A program made the position numbers and the translations under genes. Positions 53,558-63,000 of a stretch of 64,000 bases of DNA are shown in pieces. The notes beneath the pieces are model-generated. The model saw nothing but the letters and a program-made list of their open reading frames with translations. It did no database searches and was not told where the DNA came from. This DNA is from Paracoccus sp. N5 (GTDB lineage: Bacteria; Pseudomonadota; Alphaproteobacteria; Rhodobacterales; Rhodobacteraceae). Each line of letters opens with the position of its first letter. Position 1 is the first letter of the stretch. Where the stretch lies: NCBI RefSeq assembly GCF_000371965.1, contig NZ_AQUO01000001.1, positions 2,612,001-2,676,000 of the forward strand. The letters are read 5' to 3'.

Positions 53558-55650
53558 TGCCGAACCTGCGGATCCTGGCCGGACGCGCCGACCCCTTGGG
53601 CGCGACCTTCGACGGCGAGGGCGTGAACTTCGCCGTCTTTTCGCAACATGCCACGCGGGTGACGCTGTGCCTGTTCGGCGCCGACGGCCGGACCGAGGCG
53701 CATCGGCTGGACCTGCCGGAACGCGACGGCGACGTCTGGCACGGCTATGTCCCGGGCCTGCGCCCCGGCCAGCTTTACGGGCTGCGCGCCGACGGCCCCT
53801 ATGCGCCGGCCGAGGGGCACCGCTTCAACTATCACAAGCTGCTGATCGACCCCTATGCCAAGCGGCTGACCCGGCACCCGGTTTGGCACGACGCGCTGAT
53901 GGGCTACACGGTCGGCGCGGCGGAAAGCGACCTCAGCTTCGACAAGCGCGATAGCGCCCGCCACATGCCGCGCTGCGTGGTCGAGGATCCGGCGTTTTCC
54001 TGGGGCACCGACCAGCCGCCGCGCCACGACATCGCCGACACCGTGATCTACGAGGCGCATGTCAAGGGCTTGACCCAGGCGCATCCCGACGTGCCCCATC
54101 GCGGCAGCTTCCTGGGCCTCGCCTCGGACCCGGTGATCGAGCATCTGCAACGCCTGGGCATCACCGCGCTGGAGCTTCTGCCGGCGCAGGCCTTCCTGAA
54201 CGACCGCTTCCTGGTGGAAAAGGGGCTGGTGAACTATTGGGGCTACCAGACGCTGGGCTTCTTCGCCCCCGATCCGCGCTATCTGGCCAAGGGCCAGATC
54301 GCCGAGTTCCAGCACATGGTCGCCCGGATGCATGCCGCCGGCATCGAGGTCATCATGGATGTGGTCTATAACCACACCGGCGAGGGCAACGAGATGGGCC
54401 CGACGCTGAGCTTCCGCGGCCTCGACAACCGCAGCTATTACCGGCTGCAAGAAGATCCGCGCTATTACATCGACGACACCGGCACCGGCAACACGCTGAA
54501 CGTCAACCACCCGATGGTCTTGCGCATGGTCATGGATTCCTTGCGCTATTGGGTCGAGGTCATGCATGTGGACGGCTTCCGCTTCGACCTTTGCGCGACG
54601 CTGGGCCGGCGGGCGCGGGGCGGCTTCGACCGCAGCGCCTCGTTCTTCGACGCGATCCGGCAGGATCCGGTGCTGACGCGGGTAAAGCTGATCGCCGAGC
54701 CCTGGGACATCGGGCCGGGCGGCTATCAGCTGGGCGGCTTCCCGCCGCCCTTCCTGGAGTGGAATGACAAGTATCGCGACGGCATCCGCCGCTTCTGGCG
54801 CGGCGATGCGCGGCAGGTGCCCGAGCTGGCCGACCGCATGGCGGGCTCGGCGGTGCAGTTCGACCATTCCGGGCGGCCGGCGACCAGTTCGGTGAACTTC
54901 CTGACCGCGCATGACGGCTTCACGCTGATGGATGTGGTCAGCTACGCCGCCAAGCACAACGAGGCCAATGGCGAGGAGAACCGCGACGGCCATTCCGAGA
55001 ATTTCTCGGACAATATGGGCGTCGAGGGCGCGAGCGACGATCCCGCCATCCTGGAGGCCCGCGCCCGGCGGCGGCGCGCCATGCTGGCGACGCTGCTCTT
55101 GTCGCAGGGCACGCCGATGCTGCTGGCCGGCGACGAGCTCGGCAACAGCCAGCAGGGCAACAACAACGCCTATTGCCAGGACAATGCAATCGGCTGGGTC
55201 GACTGGGACGCGGCGGACCAGGGTTTCCTGGACTTCACCGCCCGGCTGATCGCCTTTCGCCGCGCCCATCCGATCCTGCGGCAGAAGCGCTTCCTGCATT
55301 CGCGCACCCGGCTGGTCGACGGCCTGCCCGACCTGTTCTGGCTGCGCCCCGATGGCGAGGAGATGACCCCCGCCGACTGGGGCAACCCCGAGCTGCGCGT
55401 GCTTTGCGCCGAGCTGCGCATCGCCGCCGGCACCCCGGAATATGCGCAACGCGAAGAGGCGATCTTCCTGGTCTTCAACAATGGCGAGGCGCTGGACCTG
55501 GTGCCGCCCGATCCCCCGACGGGCTGGCGCTGGCGGCTGCATCTGGACAGCAGCCGCCCCGGCCTGGTGCCGCAGGTGGCCGGGCGCGGGCCGATGCGCA
55601 TCGACGGGCATTGCGTGCTGGCCTTCGACCTCGAGCGCGACGATGACTGA
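53557..55650 (+). CDS. glgX: Glycogen debranching enzyme
   Basis: GH13 isoamylase-type enzyme that removes short branches from limit dextrins. 697 residues. CBM48 start GATFDGEGVNFAVFSQHATRVTLCLF, then the catalytic regions: MDVVYNHTGEGNEMGP, GFRFDLCATLGRRARGGFD with nucleophile Asp, IAEPWDIGPGGYQLGGFP with Glu, and NFLTAHDGFTLMDVVSYAAKHNEANGE. Its ATG overlaps the glgA stop. It precedes malQ, whose ATG overlaps its end by eight bases. Regulation likely through operon transcription. Confidence 0.95.
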   Translation: MPNLRILAGRADPLGATFDGEGVNFAVFSQHATRVTLCLFGADGRTEAHRLDLPERDGDVWHGYVPGLRPGQLYGLRADGPYAPAEGHRFNYHKLLIDPYAKRLTRHPVWHDALMGYTVGAAESDLSFDKRDSARHMPRCVVEDPAFSWGTDQPPRHDIADTVIYEAHVKGLTQAHPDVPHRGSFLGLASDPVIEHLQRLGITALELLPAQAFLNDRFLVEKGLVNYWGYQTLGFFAPDPRYLAKGQIAEFQHMVARMHAAGIEVIMDVVYNHTGEGNEMGPTLSFRGLDNRSYYRLQEDPRYYIDDTGTGNTLNVNHPMVLRMVMDSLRYWVEVMHVDGFRFDLCATLGRRARGGFDRSASFFDAIRQDPVLTRVKLIAEPWDIGPGGYQLGGFPPPFLEWNDKYRDGIRRFWRGDARQVPELADRMAGSAVQFDHSGRPATSSVNFLTAHDGFTLMDVVSYAAKHNEANGEENRDGHSENFSDNMGVEGASDDPAILEARARRRRAMLATLLLSQGTPMLLAGDELGNSQQGNNNAYCQDNAIGWVDWDAADQGFLDFTARLIAFRRAHPILRQKRFLHSRTRLVDGLPDLFWLRPDGEEMTPADWGNPELRVLCAELRIAAGTPEYAQREEAIFLVFNNGEALDLVPPDPPTGWRWRLHLDSSRPGLVPQVAGRGPMRIDGHCVLAFDLERDDD

Positions 55651-57487
55651 CGCGCGGCTGCAACTCGCGGCCCGCATGGGCGTGCTGCCGGGCTTTCACG
55701 ACCTGACCGGCCAATGGCGCGAGACCTCGGTCGAAAGCGCCGTCGCGCTGCTGGCCGCCATGGGCCTGTCGGTCCCCAGCGCGCCCGAGGCGCAGGCGGC
55801 GCTGGAGGCCCATGCCGACCTGCTGCCGCAGGACGTGATCTGCGAGGCCGGGGCGGCGCCCGACCTCGCCCCCGCCGCATGGCAGCTGACCTTCGAGGAC
55901 GGCGCCCAGCTTGAAGGCGGCGGCGCCTTGCCCGCGCTGCCGCTGGGCATCCACCGCCTCCAGGCGGAGGGCCGCGCCTTCACCCTGCTGGCGGCGCCGC
56001 CGCGCCTGCCGGAACCGGCGCGGCGCTGGGGGCTGGTCGCGCCGCTTTACGGGCTCTCGGCCAGCGGCATCGGCAGCTATGACGACCTCGGCCGGCTGGC
56101 GGCCGGCATGGCGGGGCAGGGCGCGGCTTTCCTGGGCATCAACCCGGTCCATGCCGGTTTCCCGACCGTGCCCTGGCTATTCAGCCCCTATACGCCCTCG
56201 CATCGCCGGCGGCTGAACGTGATCCATATCGCGGCGGGGCAGGGCACGCCCGGTCCGTTGGTCGATTACGCCCGCGACATTCCCGCCCGCATGGCGGCGC
56301 TGCGGGCCGAGTTCGCGGCCTTCCCGGGCGATCCCGGCTTCGACGCCTGGCAGGCGGCCGAGGGCGAAAGCCTGCACCGCTTTGCCCTGCACCAGGCGCT
56401 GTCCGAGCGCTTCGGCGCCTTCTGGAGTGACTGGCCGGCGGCGCATGTCTCGCCCGACACGCCGGCCTCGCTGGCGGCGCGGGCGGAACTGGCCGGCGAG
56501 ATGCGCTTTCACGCCTGGCTGCAATGGCGCGCCGAGACCGCCCTCGCGGCGGCGGGCCGGGCGGCGCGGGACGCGGGCATGGCGCATGGGCTTTATCTGG
56601 ACCTCGCCGTCGGCACGCATCCCTTCGGCGCCGAGACCTGGGAGGATCGCGCCAGCTTCGCCTTCGGCGCCTCGCTCGGCGCGCCGCCGGATGCGTTTTC
56701 GGCCGATGGCCAGAACTGGGGGCTGGCGCCCTTCAGCCCGCTGGGGCTGCGCGCGCAGGCCTATGCGCCGCTGGCCCAGACGCTGCGGCGCCAGTTGCAA
56801 TTCGCCGGCGCCCTGCGCATCGACCATATCCTGGGCTTCGAGCGCGCCTATTGGGTGCCCGAGGCCGCGCCCGGCGCCTATGTCGCCATGCCGCGCGACG
56901 CCATGCTGGCGGTGGTGCGCATCGAGGCCGCCCGCGCCGGGGCCGTCATCGTCGGCGAGGACCTGGGCAATATCCCCGAGGGGCTGCGCGCCGCGCTGGC
57001 CGGCTCGGGCGTGCTTGGCTGCCGCGTGGCGATGTTCGAGCGCGAGGGTTGGCAGCCGCCCCGCTTCCGCCCGGCCGAAGCCTATGACCGCGACGCCATC
57101 GCCAGCTTCTCGACCCATGACCTGCCGACCTGGCGCGGTTGGCGCCAGGGCTGCGACATCGCCGCCCGCGCCCGGCTTTCGGACGCCGACCCGGCGCCGC
57201 AACTGGCCGAGCGTGCCGAAGAGGTGGCGGGCTTCGACGCGCTGCTGCCCGCGCCGGACATGGATGCGCTGCACGGCTTCCTGGCCCGCACGCCATCGCG
57301 GCTGGTGGCGGTGCAGGCCGAGGTGCTGCTGGACCTGACCGCGCAGCCGAACCTGCCCGGCACCACGACGGAATATCCGAACTGGCAATTGCGCCTGCCG
57401 GTGGCGGCGGCGGATTTCGCCGCCTTGCCGGCCGTCGCCCGAACTGCCAGCATCATGCGCGACAACGGACGTCAGGAGGGATCATGA
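55643..57487 (+). CDS. malQ: 4-alpha-glucanotransferase (amylomaltase)
   Basis: GH77 disproportionating enzyme that rebuilds longer maltooligosaccharides for GlgP. 614 residues from ATG 55643, overlapping glgX by eight bases. N-terminal domain to about 110, then WGLVAPLYGLSASGIGSYDDLGRLA, the GH77 core with LDLAVGTHPFGAETWEDRASF, IDHILGFERAYWVPEAA, a VIVGEDLGNIPEGLRAAL segment and SFSTHDLPTWRGW. The protein is normal in size for the longer MalQ form. Its TGA overlaps the pgm ATG by four bases. Confidence 0.93.
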   Translation: MTDARLQLAARMGVLPGFHDLTGQWRETSVESAVALLAAMGLSVPSAPEAQAALEAHADLLPQDVICEAGAAPDLAPAAWQLTFEDGAQLEGGGALPALPLGIHRLQAEGRAFTLLAAPPRLPEPARRWGLVAPLYGLSASGIGSYDDLGRLAAGMAGQGAAFLGINPVHAGFPTVPWLFSPYTPSHRRRLNVIHIAAGQGTPGPLVDYARDIPARMAALRAEFAAFPGDPGFDAWQAAEGESLHRFALHQALSERFGAFWSDWPAAHVSPDTPASLAARAELAGEMRFHAWLQWRAETALAAAGRAARDAGMAHGLYLDLAVGTHPFGAETWEDRASFAFGASLGAPPDAFSADGQNWGLAPFSPLGLRAQAYAPLAQTLRRQLQFAGALRIDHILGFERAYWVPEAAPGAYVAMPRDAMLAVVRIEAARAGAVIVGEDLGNIPEGLRAALAGSGVLGCRVAMFEREGWQPPRFRPAEAYDRDAIASFSTHDLPTWRGWRQGCDIAARARLSDADPAPQLAERAEEVAGFDALLPAPDMDALHGFLARTPSRLVAVQAEVLLDLTAQPNLPGTTTEYPNWQLRLPVAAADFAALPAVARTASIMRDNGRQEGS

Positions 57488-59115
57488 GCGTTCAGACAGT
57501 GCCGACCAAGCCCATCGAGGGCCAGAAGCCGGGCACCTCGGGCCTGCGCAAGAAGACCCCGGTCTTCATGCAGCCGCATTACCTGGAGAATTTCGTCCAG
57601 GCGATCTGGAACGGCACCGGCGGTGCCGAGGGCAAGACCTATGTGCTGGGCGGCGACGGCCGCTATTTCAACGACCGCGCCGCGCAGGTGATCCTGCGCA
57701 TGGCGGCGGCCTCGGGGGCGAAAAAGGTGATCGTCGGGCAGGGCGCGCTGCTTTCGACCCCGGCCGCCTCGAACCTGATCCGCCAGCGTGGAGCGGACGG
57801 CGGCATCATCATGTCGGCCAGCCACAACCCCGGCGGCCCGGACGAGGATTTCGGCGTCAAATACAACATGGCGAACGGCGGCCCCGCGCCCGAGGGCGTG
57901 ACCGAGAAGATCTTCGAGGCGACGAAGACGCTGAGCGAATACAAGATCTTCGAGGCGCAGGACGTGGACCTGTCGCAACCCGGCACGACCGCGCTGGGCG
58001 GGATGGAGATCGAGGTGGTCGACCCGGTCGCCGATTACGCCGCGCTGATGCGCGAGATCTTCGACTTCGCCAAGATCCGGGCGCTGTTCGCCGGCGGCTT
58101 CCGGCTGCGGTTCGACGCCATGCATGCCGTGACCGGCCCCTATGCCAAGGCGATCCTGGAGGGGGAACTGGGCGCGGCGCCGGGCTCGGTGGTGAATGCG
58201 GTGCCGCAGCCCGATTTCGGCGGCGGCCATCCCGACCCGAACCCGATCTGGGCCAAGCCGCTGATGGACGAGATGTTCGGGCCGGGCGCGCCCGATTTCG
58301 GCGCTGCCTCGGACGGCGATGGCGACCGCAACATGATCGTTGGCCGGAACTGCTATGTCACGCCCTCGGACAGCCTGGCGGTGCTGGCGGCGAATGCGAC
58401 GCTGGTCCCGGCCTATGCCGGCGGGCTGAAGGGCGTGGCGCGGTCGATGCCGACCTCGCGCGCGCTGGACCGGGTGGCCGAATCCCTGGGCATCGCCTGC
58501 TACGAGACGCCGACCGGCTGGAAGTTCTTCGGCAACCTGCTGGATGCCGGCAAGGCGACGCTCTGCGGCGAGGAAAGCGCCGGCACCGGCTCGGACCATG
58601 TGCGGGAAAAGGACGGGCTCTGGGCGGTGCTGTTCTGGCTGAACCTGCTGGCCGAGCGCAAGCAGCCGGTGGCCGAGATCATGGCCGACCATTGGGCGAA
58701 ATTCGGCCGCAACTACTATTCCCGCCACGATTACGAGGCAGTGGATGCGGCGGCCGCGAACGGGCTGGTCGATGCCTTGCGCGCGCGCCTGGCCGATCTG
58801 CCCGGCCGGACCGTCGCGGGCCTGCGCATCGAGGCGGCGGACGAATTCGCCTATGACGACCCGGTCGATGGCTCGCGCACCGAGCGCCAGGGCCTGCGCA
58901 TCATGACCGAGGGCGGTGGCCGCATCGTGCTGCGCCTGTCCGGCACCGGCACCGAGGGCGCGACCCTGCGCGTCTATCTGGAGCGGGTCGAGACCGACCC
59001 GGCCCGGATGCAGGACGACCCGCAGCAGGCGCTGGCGGCGATCATCCGGCTGGCCGACGAGATTGCAGGCATCCGCGCCCGCACCGGCCGGGCCGAGCCC
59101 GACGTCATCACCTGA
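57484..59115 (+). CDS. pgm: Phosphoglucomutase, alpha-D-glucose-specific
   Basis: Interconverts glucose-1-phosphate and glucose-6-phosphate, linking glycogen to central metabolism. 543 residues from ATG 57484. The start TKPIEGQKPGTSGLRKKTPVF is typical of this branch; phosphoserine loop SASHNPGGPDEDFG near residue 115, metal loop DGDGDRNM, sugar loop GEESAGTGSDH, and the C-terminal phosphate loop RLSGTGTEGATLRVY. Last gene of the operon; glgP product glucose-1-phosphate feeds it. It converges on the AhpD-like gene 21 bases away. Confidence 0.96.
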   Translation: MSVQTVPTKPIEGQKPGTSGLRKKTPVFMQPHYLENFVQAIWNGTGGAEGKTYVLGGDGRYFNDRAAQVILRMAAASGAKKVIVGQGALLSTPAASNLIRQRGADGGIIMSASHNPGGPDEDFGVKYNMANGGPAPEGVTEKIFEATKTLSEYKIFEAQDVDLSQPGTTALGGMEIEVVDPVADYAALMREIFDFAKIRALFAGGFRLRFDAMHAVTGPYAKAILEGELGAAPGSVVNAVPQPDFGGGHPDPNPIWAKPLMDEMFGPGAPDFGAASDGDGDRNMIVGRNCYVTPSDSLAVLAANATLVPAYAGGLKGVARSMPTSRALDRVAESLGIACYETPTGWKFFGNLLDAGKATLCGEESAGTGSDHVREKDGLWAVLFWLNLLAERKQPVAEIMADHWAKFGRNYYSRHDYEAVDAAAANGLVDALRARLADLPGRTVAGLRIEAADEFAYDDPVDGSRTERQGLRIMTEGGGRIVLRLSGTGTEGATLRVYLERVETDPARMQDDPQQALAAIIRLADEIAGIRARTGRAEPDVIT

Positions 59116-59136
59116 GACCGGCGGCGGCGGGCCGCA

Positions 59137-59475
59137 TCACCCCGCCGCCAGCTCGTCCCAGCAGGCCAGGGCATGGGCGGCATACATGACGCCCGGCCCG
59201 CCGCTCATCTGCACGGCCATGGCGATCACGTCGGAAAACTCCTCGCGCGTGGCGCCGGCCTTCATCAGCGCCTCGACATGGAACAGGATGCAGGGTTCGC
59301 AGCGCTGCACCACGGCCATGCCGACCGCGATCATCTCCTTGACCTTGACCTCCAGCGCGCCGCTGTCGTGGACGGCTTTCGACAGGGCGCCGAAGCCCTT
59401 CATGGCATCGGGAATCGCCTTGTTCATCACCCGCAATTCGGCGCGCATATCGTCGATTTTGGCCTGGTAGACCAT
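59137..59475 (-). CDS. Carboxymuconolactone decarboxylase/AhpD-like protein
   Basis: 112 residues with the AhpD-like CMD fold. The redox-type motif CEPCILFHVEALMKAGATREEF (CxxC then His) near residues 60-80 identifies it; this motif resembles the disulfide-reductase centre of AhpD. There is no signal peptide. A peroxidase or reductase role is possible, but many such small proteins are uncharacterised. The gene converges with pgm; upstream lies phnM in the same direction, 96 bases further. Confidence 0.82.
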   Translation of the reverse strand: MVYQAKIDDMRAELRVMNKAIPDAMKGFGALSKAVHDSGALEVKVKEMIAVGMAVVQRCEPCILFHVEALMKAGATREEFSDVIAMAVQMSGGPGVMYAAHALACWDELAAG

Positions 59476-59571
59476 GCTTGCTCTCCTTTGTTGCCACGGC
59501 AGGCTAGGCCGGCGGCAAGGCCTGCGGCATGATTCAGGTCAAGAAATCTGCGAATTAACGAAGATATGCAG

Positions 59572-60714
59572 TCAAACCCTGCGGCCGCGCACCCAGGTTT
59601 CGCGCATGACCGGAATGTCATCCATCATGGAAAACCGGATCAGGTCGGCGCGCAGCCCCGCCTCCAGCCGCCCGCGGTCGGACAGTCCCGAGGCGGCGGC
59701 CGGATTGGCCGTCACCGTCGCCATGGCGCGCGGCAGGTCGTCCCAGATCCGCGCCAGGATCAGCGCCCCGGCAAGCAGGGCCGAGGGCACGTAATCCGAG
59801 CTGAGAATATCCAGATGCCCGCTGCGCGCCAGTTCGGCCGCCGAGACATTGCCGGAATGGCTGCCGCCCCGGATCAGGTTCGGCGCGCCCATCATCACCA
59901 TGAGGCCATGGGCGTGGCAGGCGGCCGCGGCCTCGGGCGTGGTGGGGAATTCCGCCAGCCGCACGCCACGGCTGGCCGAGGTCGCGACATGCTCGGCTGT
60001 GGTGTCGTCATGGCTGGCCAGCACCGCGCCCAGCCGATGCGCGATCTGGACTGCCGCGGCTTCATGGGCGTCGCCATGGCGGGCGCGCAACGCCTTGAGC
60101 CGGGCGACATGCGCAGCGAATTCCGCATCGCCGAGCTTGTATTTGCCCTGCACGTATTGCGCCAGTTTCGAGATGTCGCGGAACTGGCGCTGGCCGGGGG
60201 TATGGTCCATCAGGCTGATGATGCCGACCCGGTCGCCGGGGCCGAATTCGTCAAGCTCGGCCAGCAGGGTCTCGGAACAGATTTCGGCGCGCAGGTGCAG
60301 GAGGTGACTGATGCGCAGGACGCCGCGCGTGCGGATCTCGGCCAGTTCATGCGCCAGCGCGCGGGCGTATTTGTCGTAATCGGCATCCGGCGCCTCGTTC
60401 GGGATCGAGCCGACGCGCATGGCGTCGAAGACCGTGGTGATGCCGCAGGCCGCCAGCTCGGCGTCATGGGCCAGGATGGCGCCGGCATGCGGCCAGTCGA
60501 CGCCCGGGCGGGGCCGCATGTGGCGCTCGAGGTTGTCGGTATGCAGCTCGACCATGCCGGGGGCCAGGAAATCGCCGGCCAGGTCGATGGCACCGGGCGG
60601 GACGCCCTGGCCCGGGGTGATCGCGGCAATGGTGCCGCCCTGCAGGGTCACGGCGCCTGGCATCACGGCGTCGGGCAGGATCAGGCGGGCATTGGCAAGG
60701 ATGGTGCGGGTCAT
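59572..60714 (-). CDS. phnM: Alpha-D-ribose 1-methylphosphonate 5-triphosphate diphosphatase
   Basis: Amidohydrolase-superfamily enzyme of the C-P lyase pathway that removes pyrophosphate from the ribose 1-phosphonate 5-triphosphate intermediate. 380 residues from ATG 60714. Metal motifs are visible: FLAPGMVELHTDNLERH with the HxH-like pair, VLASHDDTTAEH, and ILSSDYVPSA; NEAPDADYDKYARAL is typical of PhnM. The ATG is chosen where the TRTILANARLILPD family start begins. None of the other phn genes lies next to it, which is unusual; the window's next 640 bases upstream are gene-free. Confidence 0.9.
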   Translation of the reverse strand: MTRTILANARLILPDAVMPGAVTLQGGTIAAITPGQGVPPGAIDLAGDFLAPGMVELHTDNLERHMRPRPGVDWPHAGAILAHDAELAACGITTVFDAMRVGSIPNEAPDADYDKYARALAHELAEIRTRGVLRISHLLHLRAEICSETLLAELDEFGPGDRVGIISLMDHTPGQRQFRDISKLAQYVQGKYKLGDAEFAAHVARLKALRARHGDAHEAAAVQIAHRLGAVLASHDDTTAEHVATSASRGVRLAEFPTTPEAAAACHAHGLMVMMGAPNLIRGGSHSGNVSAAELARSGHLDILSSDYVPSALLAGALILARIWDDLPRAMATVTANPAAASGLSDRGRLEAGLRADLIRFSMMDDIPVMRETWVRGRRV

Positions 60715-61353
60715 GCGGACCTTCGAGGCTGCGGTCTGCAAGGGGTGGCCGATCGGCGCGGGCGGGTCAAGCCGTCGGCTGCATGGCGACGGCCTGGAGG
60801 TTGCGGGTGCGCCCTGCTGTTCGTCGGCGGACGTCGTGGGCTCGCGGTCCGGCATGTGCAAGGGTTCCCGATCAGCCGCGTGCTGGGCCTGCGAGCGGGC
60901 GGCTCGCGGGTCTGTCGGCGCGTAACGCCAAGGGCCTGACGGCCAGCACGTCTGGCGGCGGCTGGGGCTGTGATTTGCGCGAGACGCCCGGGGGCAGCGC
61001 CGCGTGCAGACGCGCTCCCGGAAGCGCTGACCCCACTGGCTCTATGCCAGCCATGGCACTTGCCGAGCCTGCCTTGTGGCAGCAAGACTTTATCCTCGCT
61101 GGGGCGACATAGCCGGAGCAACTCGGCGTAGCTATTGCTCCCCCGGTTTCATGCCCTCGGGCATTTCAGGCGCGAAGGGGAGCCTGCCACCACGCGACTG
61201 CCCGCAGTGCCGCAATGCATTGCGCGCCTTGGACTGGCCGGTCGTCGCGGCATGTCACATCGCCCGGATGCGATGGCTGCGGTCGCATTCAGCCACGGCG
61301 CCTCAGGCGGAGGCCGCGATGCCATCGGAGCCGGGCAGGGTGTCGGAAACCCT
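60715..61353. other. 640-base stretch without a supported gene
   Basis: Bounded by phnM and the small membrane-protein gene, both on the minus strand. Open frames on both strands are short and of odd amino-acid composition (Arg/Pro/Ser-rich), with no motif. The stretch has intermediate GC and no clean terminator or tRNA. It could be a decayed gene or a long regulatory gap; I see nothing I can name. Confidence 0.5.
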
Positions 61354-61737
61354 TCAGATCAACCCGCGCTGCAGCAGGATCCACACCGCCACGCCGCCCA
61401 GCACCAGCAGGCCCAGCAGCACGCTCGCCGCCGCGCTGACCGCGCCGCCCTGCAGCCGCCGGCCCTGGCCCAGCGGCCGCAGATAGCCGGTCAGTGCCCG
61501 GTGCGCATGGTCCAGCCGGGCGAAATCCACCTGCCGCGCCAGCTTCGGCTGGCCCGCCATGCGGTCGGCCTGATGCAGGAAGCGCGCCTCGCGCCGCAGC
61601 CGGCGCGGCAGCGCGCCGCCGCGCTTGCGCAGCATGTCGCCCAGTTCCGCCTGCTGGCCGCGCCGCAGGCCGCCGAAGCGGGCCGCCAGCAGGCTCGCCA
61701 CCTCGTCCGCCATCGGCCGGATATCCTCGATCCCCAT
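61354..61737 (-). CDS. Small protein with C-terminal membrane segment, unknown
   Basis: 127 residues. The N-terminal 80 residues are charged and basic in part (LRRGQQAELGDMLRKRGGALPRRLRREARFLHQADRM), predicted helical; the last 30 contain a single transmembrane segment (AVSAAASVLLGLLVLGGVAVWILLQ) ending GLI, so a tail-anchored inner-membrane protein is likely. I recognise no named family; similar layouts occur as hypotheticals in Rhodobacteraceae. Start MGIEDIRPMADEVASLLAARF is natural. No operon partner: the esterase is divergent upstream. Confidence 0.65.
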   Translation of the reverse strand: MGIEDIRPMADEVASLLAARFGGLRRGQQAELGDMLRKRGGALPRRLRREARFLHQADRMAGQPKLARQVDFARLDHAHRALTGYLRPLGQGRRLQGGAVSAAASVLLGLLVLGGVAVWILLQRGLI

Positions 61738-61806
61738 CGCACGTCCCTCTTTGATGCAAGGCTAGCGCCTCTGGCGCCGCTTCGCCAGTGGCGTTAGGGT
61801 GCCGCC

Positions 61807-62574
61807 ATGATGCTGAACATGATCGAGACAGGGGTGGATTCGAGCCTGCCGCCGGTGCTTCTGGCGCATGGGCTGTTCGGATCCGGGCGCAATCTCGGCG
61901 GGCTCGCCCGTCGCTTGGCCGAGACGCGGCGGGTGATCTCGGTCGACATGCGCAATCATGGCGACAGTTTCCACGATGCCGACCACAGCTATCCGGCGCT
62001 GGCCAAGGATCTGGCCCGGGTGATCGAGGCGCATGGCGGCAAGGCCGACGTTCTGGGCCATTCCATGGGCGGCAAGGCCGCGATGATGCTGGCTCTGACC
62101 CGGCCCGAACGGGTGCGGCGGCTGGTGGTGATGGACATCGCCCCCTATGCCTATGGTCACAGCCAGACCGGCCTTGTCGATGCCATGCAGGCAGTGGACC
62201 TGAGCGGATTGCGGCTGCGCTCGGACGCCGACGCCCGGCTGGCCGCGCATGTTTCGGACCCGGGCGTGCGCGCCTTTCTGCTGCAATCGCTGGACCTGAA
62301 GACCGATCCGCCGCGCTGGAAGTTCAATCTGGACGCCCTGCGCGAGCAGATGCCCCTGCTGGTCGGCTGGCCCGAGGTCGCGCCTGGCGGCTTCGATGGT
62401 CCGGCGCTGTTCCTGGCCGGCGCCGAATCGGATTATTGCCGCGCGCCGCAGGCCGAGGCGATCCGGCGCCATTTTCCACAGGCCGAGATCCGGGTCGTCG
62501 AAGGCGCCGGGCATTGGCTGCACGCCGACCGGCCGGCGGAGGTCGCCGCCGCGGTCGAGGCTTTCCTGGCCTGA
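61807..62574 (+). CDS. Alpha/beta hydrolase (YbfF-like esterase)
   Basis: 255 residues of the alpha/beta-hydrolase fold. The oxyanion region HGLFGSGRNLGGLARRLAET with SVDMRNHGDS is typical of the YbfF/ABHD11 group; the nucleophile elbow GHSMGGKAAM holds the catalytic Ser near residue 93, and the His is in EGAGHWLHADRP near 237. No signal peptide. A second ATG at 61810 is an alternative. Substrate is unknown; these act on short acyl esters or thioesters. Convergent with the lipoprotein gene six bases downstream. Confidence 0.85.
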   Translation: MMLNMIETGVDSSLPPVLLAHGLFGSGRNLGGLARRLAETRRVISVDMRNHGDSFHDADHSYPALAKDLARVIEAHGGKADVLGHSMGGKAAMMLALTRPERVRRLVVMDIAPYAYGHSQTGLVDAMQAVDLSGLRLRSDADARLAAHVSDPGVRAFLLQSLDLKTDPPRWKFNLDALREQMPLLVGWPEVAPGGFDGPALFLAGAESDYCRAPQAEAIRRHFPQAEIRVVEGAGHWLHADRPAEVAAAVEAFLA

Positions 62575-62579
62575 GCGCC

Positions 62580-62891
62580 TCAGCCGCCGTCGCAGCGCAG
62601 CGCGACCCGCGCCTCGCCGGTGTCGCCGGGAATGCGGCTGCGCAGGCTGTTCGGGATCACCCGGCAGCCCGTGGTGCGCTCGACCGCCGCGACCATCAGC
62701 TCGGGCACCGGGGCGCGCTGGCTGCGGGTCAGGTAGCCCAGGCGGATCACCTCGGCCTCGGTCGCTTTCTGGAAGACGGCGAAGCGGATGCCCTCCAGAG
62801 TGATGTCATGGCGCTGCGCGCCGATGAATTGCGGGGCCGGCGAGGCGCAGGCGGCGAGCAGGAAAAGCGGCAGAATCATCAGGATACGCAT
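62580..62891 (-). CDS. Small lipoprotein, unknown
   Basis: 103 residues from ATG 62891. Type II signal peptide MRILMILPLFLLAACASPAP with lipobox LAAC; Cys about 16 becomes lipidated. The rest (QFIGAQRHDITLEGIRFAVFQKATEAEVIRLGYLTRSQRAPVPELMVAAVERTTGCRVIPNSLR) is a small alpha-beta domain, conserved-looking but of no named family to me; two further Cys may pair. It is divergent from the entericidin-like gene, sharing a 109-base region that contains a perfect CtrA-type site. Confidence 0.7.
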   Translation of the reverse strand: MRILMILPLFLLAACASPAPQFIGAQRHDITLEGIRFAVFQKATEAEVIRLGYLTRSQRAPVPELMVAAVERTTGCRVIPNSLRSRIPGDTGEARVALRCDGG

Positions 62892-62915
62892 GCACGCCAG
62901 ATTGCACGCCAAGCC

Positions 62916-62931
62916 TTAACAAGAGGTTAAC
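62916..62931. promoter_or_regulatory. Perfect CtrA-type site TTAA-N7-TTAAC
   Basis: TTAACAAGAGGTTAAC matches the CtrA binding consensus TTAA-N7-TTAA exactly. It lies 25 bases before the small lipoprotein start (minus strand) and 70 bases before the entericidin-like gene. CtrA is the cell-cycle or motility/GTA regulator of alphaproteobacteria; control here is inferred. Confidence 0.6.
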
Positions 62932-63000
62932 GGGCCGGGAACAATGTGGGACAGGGGGCGTTATGGCTTTGAACACACCATCTTTTCTCAGGAGTGACAG

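Noticed and set aside
60715..61121. Minus-strand ORF of 136 codons upstream of phnM
   Set aside because: Arg/Pro/Ala-rich with no ribosome binding site or motif; not consistent with the codon bias of the genes nearby.
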